Assembly (NCBI GenBank): GCA_948470475.1
Contig: OX419335.1
Location: 28,534,691-28,598,690, forward strand
DNA from: Galaxea fascicularis
Taxonomy: Eukaryota > Cnidaria > Anthozoa > Scleractinia > Euphylliidae
Reading direction: 5' to 3'
Length of the DNA: 64,000 nucleotides
In this document: positions 23,901 through 35,900 of the stretch, piece after piece
How positions within the stretch are numbered: position 1 is the stretch's first letter
How the letters are laid out: each line of letters starts with the position of its first letter
The notes under the pieces: model-generated
Databases searched by the model: none
What the model was told of the DNA's origin: nothing
What the model saw: only the letters and a program-made list of their open reading frames with translations
Translations under genes and position numbers: made by a program

Positions 23901-26900
23901 TACTATCGAGTGACGAACAAAATAAAATTATCATACAACTTTCTTTCTAAAGAGCAGAAGTTCCTCTTTAACAAAGAATTTAAAAGTTAATATACTCTTT
24001 TTTGTTCTGACCTATTTTACGGAAAGAGTTGTTACCATCTTTGTTATTGTCCAGACAATGAAATCTCGAATAGTTTAAAATTTTGAGTTGTTTCTAACCG
24101 GAAGGTTTGAAGAGTTCATCCTCAGGTTTTCTATTTGACTATCAGGTTGTATTTTTATTGTTCCCAAAAGTTCTCTGCTTGGGATGCCCCTCGCTGCTTT
24201 ATCAAAGGCACGATACACTTCACTACTGATTGTTTTCTGGAAATTTATCGGAGTTTATTCTCGCCCATTCCTGTGTGATGATTTTAGAGGCATTTCTTTT
24301 AACACTTTTTGTGGTGACCTTGAAGTGTTCGTTTTGGTCCTCTTTTGTACCGTAGTACTGTCCCTTTTGTTTTAATCTCCTACTGTTGGCGGTTTCCACG
24401 CAACCAAAATGTCAACTAAAATCACTCAACTGATGCAATCGACTGACAGCTAATTTTCTCCGGTGTAATTGCTTGTATAGCGTTCGACTGGCTCGCCTTC
24501 GGCTTAAACACGCTTGTCATAAACGAGGGAATTATTTTGCGTTTAGTAGTCTTAGTGTTCATGAGTAGCACCACAATACAAATCACGACTTCTAAAAGCC
24601 GGTTCAAAGTCTGAAAAGTCCACCATGGCCAAGCTTCAACATTCTCCACGTCAGAATAAATCCCAAAAACCCCTGCAGCCGAATAAACTGTCAAGGCGCA
24701 TAAGGAAATGCACGAAACCGTACACGCTACTATGAGGTACTGCAGGCGTCGCATGCTGTTGTCAACTGAACTTTTCCATCTGACATTGGCTTTAATGTTC
24801 TTGCCAATTTTCCAGCCCACGGTGATATACCCCATCGACATTAAAGTTCCTAACAATAGAAAATATATTTGACAAATCAGAAGAAGGATTTTTGCTTCGA
24901 GGAAGTAAACCACGACAAAGTCCGTGACAATTACCAAGGCAACGTGAGATACCACCACGGGAATGATGAATTTGATTTGCTGGAATCTGGGCGGTGCAAT
25001 GTTCATCTTTGTGGTGTCAAGCAAAACAAAGAGGAGCAGACTCAGCGCGGAAATGATGCACGGGTGACCGAGAGAAAACAGCAATTGCGTGACGACAGCA
25101 TGAAAGCGTCTGTTGGAGCCATATGGGTCCACGTACAATGCCAAGGCTCGAGTTGAACTGAAGAGGAAAATGATAATAAGTAGAGTCGCCTTCAACGTCG
25201 ACACTCTCACTTTGTCTGCGTACATTTTGAATAACTCGAACGGAGGCACCAATGCTATGATTGTAAATACCACAGCAAATCCGTACGTGTGCAGTGGCCA
25301 AGCATCTTTCCATTTTGCCAGAGCTTTAGGCCAGTCAGGTTCTGGTTCTGGCCATGATTGCTCTGGAGCTGCTCTTGGTTCTGAGGTTGTCAGAGGTTCC
25401 GAAGGTGACCCCTCGCTTTTTCCTTCGGGTGAACCCTCGGATGTTCCCTCGGTTGATCCCTCTGGTGTTGCTGATGATGGTCCAACAGACTGTGAATCTC
25501 GCCTCTTCCTTCTGTTTGCTGTGTAGCTTTTAGCGTCGTTTAGGCGACCACTTAGTTTCATCTGATTCTGTTCTCTTACTGACCTCCCTCCGTTGTTAAC
25601 AATGCCAGTTTCCTCTGTTTCCACACATTCAGTGTCTGCAGTCGAATTAATTTCGTCGCTGTTGAATTTTACTCTCTGTCGCACAGATTTCGTGTTTTGA
25701 TTCCCTCGAGATTGTAACTCTTTCGGTCTCGTTTCTTCTTCTTTTGTACTGCTCAATGGTAGCAGTTCTGTTTCTTGTTTGCTGAAAGAGTCTTCGTAGG
25801 ATTTCCACTTGTTTATGCCATTTAGCACTGGATTAGACCTGTCATGGCTTCCAATCACATGCCCCCAAGGCCACAGGCAAATAATCAAAGATGCAACGGA
25901 GTAGATATAGATCTGTTTAACGTTCTTCATCGCTTTGTTCGATCGCCTTGGCAACTTGTATTATCCTTCAAAGTTCTGAAAACGATAAAAAGTGCTTAAC
26001 ATAGTATATATATGAAACGCCCTTAGTGGAGTCCACTTTGAGTCGCAACAAAATGAAGGCACAATTGACGTTACCTTTGGAACCATACTGTGAAGAAGAA
26101 AGCTACTAATTTATGACGTCACGGAGCATTGGTTAAAAGCCATAGCTTTCGAGCATGAATGGAGATTTTAATAATTAAGTAGACTACGATCGTCCAGGTG
26201 AGTGTAGTCCTGAGAAGGACTGTTTGTGGTGACATTGACTGACGTTTCGACAACCTGAGCGGAAGTCATCATCAGAGGCAAGTGATTTATCTAACGTCAG
26301 TAGATGGTATAAATACTCTGACGTTACACAAATCACTTGACTCTGATGATGATTTCCGCTCAGGTTGTCGAAACGTCAGTCAATGTCACCACAAACGGAT
26401 CTTCTCACGACTACACTCACCCGGACGATCGTACTCCACTTAATTATGATATGACTCCAAAACCATTTACGGAGATTTTAATGTCTGCAAACAATGGTGT
26501 AATAAATTGTAATGTGAAATGAAACGTACCTGGAATGAAATTTTAGGAGTTGACAATTTTGGGGATTTTGAGGGGACGTACTCAACCAAACCCAGAAAGA
26601 AAAAGTCGGGAAACTGAAAAAACGTTTGTAACAAAAAGGAAAATTTTATGACCGAGGACTCTGTGATTTGTGCTCTTAAATAAATGATGCAATGATGATC
26701 ATCATTGATAACCGGGCGGAAGTTACCCCGTGGCACAAAATGACCCAGAAAGTATTGAATTTTAGGTTGTCGAGCCCTACAGCGAAACCGGTACACCTGC
26801 TCTAGGTCACCAAGGCTCTAGAAGTTCATTCTCTTGGTATCAAAACTGAAGATAAACCGTGTTCGCAGTTGAAGATAACGCGTTCCGTATTGCGCGGCAC

Positions 26901-29900
26901 TCGATTATCACTGAGGGTTTCATAACTGATCATCGTCATCGTTATCATGGTGATATTAATAACAATAATTATGTTTCTGGTGATGACGATGACGATAGTG
27001 ATGAAGAATGGTGGCTTCACGGCAGCAATTTTCCGGAATCAGTGGAATTTTTTGTTTGTTCTTTGCTACTTTTTCCGAGTATTAATATCTGAATTGAAGT
27101 TAAAAAATGGGTCCTGATATAACAAAGACACATTCGAGTTAAGCAAAACCAAAAAAGGGTCCTAATATAACAAAGACACATTCGAGTTTAGCAAAACCAA
27201 AAAAGTCTGTTCCAAATTTGTTTCAAGTTTCCCTGCTTCTTTTCTTGAATAAATTCAAGTTTTCGCGCAGGGCCGTGGCCTGACGAATATTTTTACCGAG
27301 GCGATATCCTATTTTATTTTTCAATGTGTAACCTCCTATAGAAAATGGAAAAAAAATTGCTTACGCCTATGACTTCGACATAAATTCAACATTTTTACTA
27401 AGACAAGTGCTTTAGTTCGTCTCATAAGAGGTACGGCCTTTGCCAATGACTTGGATGGGAATGAAATGCATTCTAAGGTGGTTGGAAATAGTTTTCATTT
27501 TCCCGTTACAAGTTCTACAAATTCTTTTCTAAATACTGTTTGGTGCACCGTACCAGTATGAAATTTGCCACAGAAGTAAAAGGAACATCATAGATTCACT
27601 ACATTATATTACATTCAGTTGAGCCCCGAAAATCGAAATATATTGTCTTATTTAAAAAACATGTCGGTGAAATCCTTTCAAACTTCTATATTATATGTTA
27701 CCAGGAATTACATTCAAAATATATCCGTTTAAAAAGATTCTGTTGGGCAGATTAAGAAAAAGTTACTTTTTGACTATTGCCTTCTAAACTTTTTTCCTAC
27801 CGACAGAATTTTTAAATGTCGGACCATATACGCAGCCAAATGATCTTAGTTGTCACCGGAAAAATGACAAAAATCTACCGAGCGAGAGCGGAAATATAGA
27901 ATCGACTGAAGTTACAAAAATTTTTACATTTTCCGGACGACAAGATCAACATTTGGGCATGCGCGACACGCGCGTTCTTTGACTTTTTAAATAGCACTTT
28001 TGACTCATCTCTGACGCAAGCAGCTCAGATATGGCGTGTGTTGCACTTTGAGTGGTCTCTTAATTTTTGTTGTTCTGGAAGCTTTGAATGTTCTAGACCA
28101 GGCTTAACCCAAACGAATATCGTAAATTCTTAAATATGTTTGTAATTTTACCATGCATCTGTAGAGTAAACACAAAGCATCAAAGTACCGCTGAGAAAGA
28201 GTTTAAAAGGCAGCTTTTACACGTATGAAAACATCAAATTAACTATTGAGTGACACCGGATACGCCTGATGAAATCAAATTTCACTCACTTACCAAAAGC
28301 CCACGCAAGAACCACGCTTCGGTTGTGTGTTTTTCCTGCATAGTTTAAGTTTCCATTTGAACCAAAGTTCAAGTTTTTTTGGACTCCTTTCTTCGAACCA
28401 CTCTTGCAAAGAAAAAGACCTTTTCAACTCTTGCATTGCCAAATTGACTCTGTGCAGGAGTACCCCAGAGCGTAATGCTTATGAGCATGGGAAATCAGGT
28501 CGAGAACCTTTAATCCTACTGCAAAACTGTGACAGAACATACCACAGCTGTCTAAATTTGCGTGCTGTCAGCGTTCGTTCGATTTGCATAGTAATTGATA
28601 AGAATGCCATTTCTATTCAGCTTTCACGACCAGAGCCGTTTTCTAAGACCTACTGGTTAAAACATTTTTCTGTTGTGTAACTCGTAATAGGATACATTTA
28701 TCAAAAGATATCATACAGTCTTAACGACAGTTTTTAGTTTTAGTAGTTAAGTAGATCTAATAATCTTTCATATGTCTTCCTGATACAAAAATATTTCATT
28801 AGTTCTCATCAATAGTTACATATTTAATCTTCTGTTTTCTGTGTAGATTTTTTTCAAGCATAATCTACAGTAGTCTCAACAAAAAAGTGCATGGGCTCTT
28901 GATTAAATTCAGTGTAAGTTGTACATCTTTTGATCAAACGTCAAGTTAAATAATGTAGGTGTTTCTTTGTCGTTGTGAAAGAAATTCTACCGTTTCGAAG
29001 TCAACCAGTATGCTGCCTTCCAATCTGCTGTACTTTGCACAGGGTGTGAGCGATACCTAAAGGTTTGTTTCGAAGAAACATCTCTTGTTCGGAGGGCTCC
29101 CTTCACCTGAAAAATTCGGACTTATTTGTCATGCAAACTAGGGCTCTTTTTGATAAAATTCCACGTCAAACCTATGCCAGTGCACCAAAAGTAATTTCCT
29201 TTTTCTTTTCGGAGGAACAACGTGGCTTAACTGATTTTTGAAAAAAATGCAAACTCAAATTTTCGGAAAGCCGATAGCAGCGAAGAATATGCCATTTCCC
29301 TAACGGCAACCCGAATAGACCAGTCTGTTGGCAAAAGTGCCTTAAAAACGGCCATACAACGAAGTAGGAACAGGAGGAAAAGAGCGTCGCGGAGTGCTGC
29401 TTAAATTTACTTGTTGGTTGGATAGCGCTAACTGTTTCAAGCGTAGATGAAAATTCTCAAGTTTCGTAATCAAGTCGAAACTATCTAGTGTTGTTTTCCT
29501 GTCGTGCTCTATGTCATGTGTGTTATGGTGGACAGGTGCTTATAACTTTTCCGTTTTTCGACGAAACGTTTTTAGCCTACTAGTGAAATCTATTGAGCTG
29601 TGCTTTACAGTGGTGCTGTGTTGTATATTTTATCAAAAGGTCAGACGTTTTGAATGTGAGGAACTGGAAACGTAGCGGCTAACCTGGCGGTAGCCCTGGT
29701 TATTCAAGTTAAAGCTATGAAGCATGATTTTCTTCAGTATAACCAGTTAGAACCTGATACGTACCGCGTGTTTTTTTTTTTTTTTTCAGAAAAGAGTGAG
29801 AAAAAATGTTCGAATTTCTCGAGACGTGAACAATAACCCAAACCAGAAGCAACCCTATATCCACATTCAAACAGAGATGTTTATGATTTTTCCCTTCGTG

Positions 29901-32900
29901 AGCCATAGCGCGTGTGCCCTTGCTGCGAAGTGACGCCATGAAACAAATAAAATCATTTACTGAAGATAATAGCGTCTTGACGACTCGCTGTTCGTACGTG
30001 ATGTTTCCCTTAAGTTTTATTTAACAGGTTTGTTTTGTCATATTTTTTTTTTTGGAGGCTTAAGTAATTTTACTGACCTGATCGACGACGAAAACCTCTG
30101 GCATGCATAGAAGCGGTTTTAAATTTTTCTCCTACCGCAACACTGTGTCGTTTGAGGTGGTGTTCAGATACAATCAGTGCCGCTAAGCAATGTAGCACCT
30201 GCCTCTCAATACCATCAAGTGTTATGTGATGTTACTATCTCCGGACAAATAAACCAGGTTAATGACGCGGACAGGCAATATCATGCGATATTCCTGTATG
30301 AAAGTGCCAGCCGAGTGAAGATTGTTCAGACACAGATATATGCTGAAAGGTACTGGGCCAACATGGGTGTATTTGACTTGTGACAAAGTCTGTACGTACA
30401 GACCTTAGATTCGATGCAGTAAACATGTTTACTGTTTTGTCACTTCCAGTTTTGCGAGCTACACTGTTGTTTGTTTGTTATAAATTGGAGTTTACTTTCT
30501 TGAACTGCAGGCTATCTCCTATTGAAGAGACCTGTTAACTGGACCACATGGTTTTTTCTGGAACGAAAATGATATATTTAAGTGGGCGAACAACGTTTAA
30601 GCAACCTGTTTTTGAGTACGTCCGAACAAAAAGAACGAACGCGTCTTGTTTTGTTGGTATTCCTGTGTTCCGCAAACAAGCAATTTACAAGAAGTTGTAC
30701 GTTCTTTCAATTTTCCCACTCCCTTCTCGAATCGTTTGGCTGATATTCGATAGGTTTTTTCGTTGTTAAGGCAAGAAGGGTATTTAATTTTACACCACAG
30801 TTAACGACTCGTGTTTTATTAGCTGTCATGGAAATGTGCAGACGTGAGTACCACCAGTAGAAAAATTAATGTTTCATGTTTCACTTGTCCACCTGTTAAT
30901 GAGTCGATTTCTCAAACACGTTAAGAATTAAGTTCGACGTAAGATTGCAAAATGAAGACTGAATTAAAGATAGGAACCGATTTTCCCGAGAATTTCGTTT
31001 TATATTAAGCCTTTCTTTAAGGCGGTAAACGGGAATCGTGAGTCTGGTACGCTTTTGAATGAATTTATTTATTTATTTTATTTTGTCAACATTCCCTGTG
31101 CTGAATGATGATGGCTTGTTTTATTAAAACAAGGTGTCGCGTCTTTTCCCGCTAATGATAATTATTTTAATGTATTGTTTTCTCGGTCACGTGATCTTTT
31201 AGTTTTTGGTTAGTGCAGTCACGAAATTTTAAGCTTTGCTTTCCTTTGTTTTGCTTTCTTTCTCGTCCTTTGTGGATTTGTCTTGAAGCATTAACTGTTG
31301 CGGTTGCACGGTTGTTGGTGTATCGAGTAAAATAGGCCGAAGTATTCCGCTTGTGGAGCGCTGAATGTGCGGTCGACGATAATAAAGAACGACAAAGAAC
31401 TAGAAGTTTTGTGGCTGTTCATGTGTTGGATTTCCGTACATCACACAAGGTCCCCCCAAATCCTCAATATTCTCATGAAATTAATAAACACAGATGTTTC
31501 CAGTTCTTTGTACTTGTTATATAAACAATACGGTCTCCATTTGGCGCGAAAATATGTTCAGGTATTTGTCCGCAGACATTATCTGTTCCGAGAAACAAAG
31601 TAGAAAAGTCAAGTTCAGGGCCACTGAACTGTGAGCTCCGAGGAACTGATAACGTCCAAGGGGTTCGCAAATTTCGTTTAACTCGACCAAACGGCGCTCT
31701 AGCCTCGTGTCCGTTCACGAGTTCATCGCTAACACTCTTTTACGCCTAATTTTATAATTAAAACGCCAGAGATCTCCGTAAGCCCCGGCGACCGGCGAAA
31801 ATCCCCGGCTAGTCGTCCTGGGCGCGCCGGCTACTCAGATCCAAATAAAAATATAAATAAATACTTTGTTTTACATCCAACGGCAACTTTTCCATTTGCA
31901 ACGCCTACTTTCCCTTGGGTAAATACATTCAGAGAGGCAGCGGTTATCGACGAAAAACACTCCATATAAGACAACATACTCTGTATTCCAACACGTCCAA
32001 AATGGCGGAAAGGCGGCAGCAGCATGGAAGGCACTTGCGCGCCTTAATAAATTCCTCTGCCGGCTACTCCATTTTATTCTCCTTCTACTCCAAAATTTAG
32101 GGAGAACCCTGAAACGCGTTTTCTATATTTCGTTTTTAGCAGTTAAATGTATTATAGTTTCAAAATAATTAAACAGTTAACTTGCTGACTGGCGCAATAT
32201 TAATTTAACATCAGCAAACATCAGATGTCGTAATCACAAAATTAAGTTCCCGAAAATGCAAATAGTCGCCAAATCGCTCAATAAAATGCCACTAATGCAC
32301 CTGTCAGTGGTTTCCCTCAGGGAGGGGAGGGGGAAATCGGGCATACCCACGGGGTTTGGCTTAAAATTGCCTCCCTTGGGTTGGGATTTTTGACGAGTTT
32401 GTGTTGCCCCAGGGTTGGGAGGATTGTCAACATTTGGTTGGTGAGGACAGTAGAAGTACCATACACAACGTTAAAGCTACCATCGGACCTGACATCTTTG
32501 GTCGGAGGGCGTTCTCAAAATCTTGAGAGGGTCAGTGATGAGTTATTTACCATATTTCTCCGATCTTTTATGTTAAGAAATAGTAGTTTGGATGGGATTT
32601 GAGTTGCCACTAATATTAAAGTCTCTTACTTTTGACGATTTTGATATGGTTTCTGTAATTAAGTTGTTTCGATGTTTTACAAAATCTCCCTAGAGTGGGG
32701 GAATTTAAGTGGATATTTTTGCCCGGGGGTGGGGAATTTACCAAAACTTGAAGGAAAAATGCCAAACCCCGTGGGTGCGCCCGATCCCCCTCCCCTGGGG
32801 GAAACCATTGACAGGTGCATAAGAAACAGGTTGTGAGTTTTGCCAACCGCTGTAAAGGAGGATATAAAAATTTCTCGTTTTGGCCTTCAACTTGTGTACA

Positions 32901-35900
32901 AATTTGCAATGGTTTGAAAGTGTTGCTTCAGCTAATTACTATTCTAATATGTAATATGTAATATTACATCCAAAACATGCTTTGCATTATCAAGTTTGTT
33001 TGCCATCCCAGAGAAAACGCCAAATGCTGGTCTGAAATAAACTTAGTGGTGCCAAAAAGCGGGCCATACATCCCTGGCCACCGAAATAAATTTCATTACT
33101 TTCCCGCGGCTGGTTGCCTTCCTCGCCGCCTCAGGATGGAAACGTCCGTAGCAGGTTTTGTTGACTTGTGCTGTTGTTTGTTTTTGTAGCTCGGCCTCGT
33201 GCAGTTTCAGAGACAGTTACGGTTTTATCCGTGGAGCCAGAGAGAGTGAGAGCGAGCTCTTTCACTTTGTTTGCCGTGAGCTGAAAGAGCATTATTCTAG
33301 CTTTTTCCAGGTAAGTTTGCAAGCAAAACAGCAATATGCGAACCTGAATCTGCGCGATATTGCCTGCGTATGGCGGAGAAATGAAAGAGCTCCACAAACT
33401 CTAACAATCGCAATCGTAATCATAATCATAATTGCCATGGCAACGTTCATGGCGTATGCGTGGTGACATTCACACATGAATGGGTGGTTAGTGTGATTTC
33501 CTATATCAGCAGTTGAAATTGTCCCCAGTTGTTCGAATACTGGTGTAAGGATGGTGTTATCAAGTTTTGTGGAAGTTTTTGCCAGATACCTATGTAAACC
33601 GTTTCAGAACAGGAATGGTCACACTCGTCTCTGGTCAGAGTACATTAAAGCCAGGCGACAGGACATGAAAAATGTGTTTTTCAAAGAGGTAAATGACTCT
33701 ACAATTCACTTCATTAGCGTACAACGTTTTTAATGTTATATAGAATACTTGTAGGTTGCATTTTTAGGCTCTGCAATTGTCACTTCGCGCTGCAGAAACC
33801 AGCGAAGGCGCATCATTCCATTTTTGGATATCACGGCGAAATGTGGTGTTACTTGAGAGGGCTTTGCTACTACACCTGAATTTATTAAGGAGAAAAATAT
33901 TTCCAAAAGTTCATAAATAAAATAATCAAAACTGTCATTTTCAAAACGACCCAGCTTTCGATTTATTAAAAAATATATGAACATGAAGTCCTGTTTCCGG
34001 AGCCATATCATGATATCACTTATTAGAGTTGACAAGTTTCAAAGTGACGCTCCAATCGCAAGCTTGAGATGTTTTTAAAAAAACACAAGTTTATCTGCTC
34101 GGTCACGTTTGCGATCCAGCCATTGGCTTTCCTGTTGCCATTTTGGAGTTTAAGCAACATTTCAATTACATTATTTTGCCTAGTTTGGCGAATTTCGATT
34201 TTGTTGAATGTCTCATTATTAGCTTGTGTTACTGTGTAGATGTAAATTGTGTCAGTCCTCCATATCTGAATGGTGTTTACTACAAAAAAGGACGAATAAG
34301 AGAATCCAGCAGTTTATGTGACACACCGCCTGTCCAACCCCCCCGACTCTCCTGACCCTCCCGACCCTCCCTTACCCTTTCCTCTTGCTACAAAGCGAGC
34401 CAAAGTTATGTCACCTCTCGTATGTCTTAATTTTGTACGAAAAAACATTACTGTGATGAATGAATTTCAGTCAACCTGTTACTTCCCACTAGCAACAAAT
34501 GAAAGCTCTCTTAAGGGAAGGCATACCTGGACCCTGTAGAAGTGAAGTGTGGAGAAGGTATTGTAAACATTCTGAAAGCCCTCTTTGTTGCGTGCATGTT
34601 GTCTCATATTAAATTGTTTTGCCTTTATTCTGTTTCCTCAACTTAATCTCTGAATTTTTGGATTGGATAGTAGTAAGACTGCATAGTTAATACTACTAAT
34701 AACCTAACTTAAACTTTGCCCATGGCGGGCATGAGATGATATCGAGGTATAGATGTGTCGCCAAGTAGTGGGTTGAGGCACGATGTCACTGCTTCTGCTT
34801 TCAAAGTTTGTGGCCTCTTAAGAGTCGGATGACTTGCAAAACTGCCCTGTGTGCGCTGCTTTCATTTTCTTACCTTGAGTTTTATTATTTTAGTGCAATG
34901 GCACAGAAGGTGGAACGTATCAGAAGAGAAAAGGTAAAACAAATTTGGCTAACTGCACTCCTCGCAATTTTAAGAACTAAAACTTTTGTTAGCTTTCGTT
35001 CTCTCTTTTTTTCTTTCTTGTTTGCTGGCATGACTCCTCTCTTTATTGCTCTCTATTAATTATTCACTTATTTGCGTATTTATATTTATTTCAAGGGTAA
35101 AGATTATTACCAAAAGCTACTCCTTCAAGTTGAGAGACGGCAGGTATTATAGCTGTTTAGAGCTGTTTTCAATAGTGTCGAAAGTAATCCTCCTTTGCTC
35201 TCGTTTTGCTTTACTTCGCTCTGTGATTGGTTGACAAAAGTCACGCCACTTTCCCAGCCAATCAGAAGCAAAATCCAATCCAATCGCTAGTTGCACACGC
35301 GCACTTTCCCGCGCTTGGCGCCGGGTACATGTAATTACAAATTCTGATTGGTTCCCTGAGATGTCTGTATCTCTTATGATTGGTCAGAGTAATTCCTTTG
35401 GTTTTACGGCACTCCATTGAAAATCGCTATCGAAGTGTTATATTATTTACAGACGTACCGGGCGGCCCAGTTCTAGGCCACGCGAACTTCAATGGCATTT
35501 TATGAAAAAGCAACCATTTTAGCGACTCGGTAGTCAGGATTAAGGTGACTGAGAGCTGGAGTTTATGAAGCGCGAACTTTGTCACCATATATGGCTATAA
35601 TTATCATTAGCACCTCTGACTTCCCGCAACATTTATTCCTCATTCTAAGAAACACCAACGATCCTTTTATCTCAGCGGTTGAGGTATTGCGCAGAATACC
35701 ATAATCGCCAACAAGATTAAAAAAGAAGGTCCCGGGAACAGTTTTTACACTGCTTTTGATTCCCACAATTCCTTCCCAGATTTCCGGTTGTTACTGGCTC
35801 TTCGCTTTTTGTGCATACTTGGAACGACCCTCGTCACTTCTGCCAGTATTACATGTCTTATGCAATAGAACACTTTGTTTTCTTGCGCAGAGCCTAGTCT

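Larger units (their letters stand above)
23522..33189 (+). other. TBC gene intron 11, hosting the nested membrane-protein gene
   Basis: At 9.7 kb this is the longest intron. It holds the antisense PRRT-like gene, a foldback element (26173-26445), a tandem repeat (27107-27210) and a TIR element (32295-32820). Open frames of 60-117 codons at 23781-23990, 28327-28680 and 30177-30383 show no recognisable domain and are probably chance. The rest, about 27300-32290, shows nothing else I can name. Confidence 0.6.

Noticed and set aside
25113..25526. 137-codon plus-strand frame opposite the PRRT-like gene
   Set aside because: Shadow of the antisense coding frame; no independent start context or family.
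28327..28680. 117-codon plus-strand frame in intron 11
   Set aside because: No domain, no signal sequence, no repeat relation and no splice context; likely chance.
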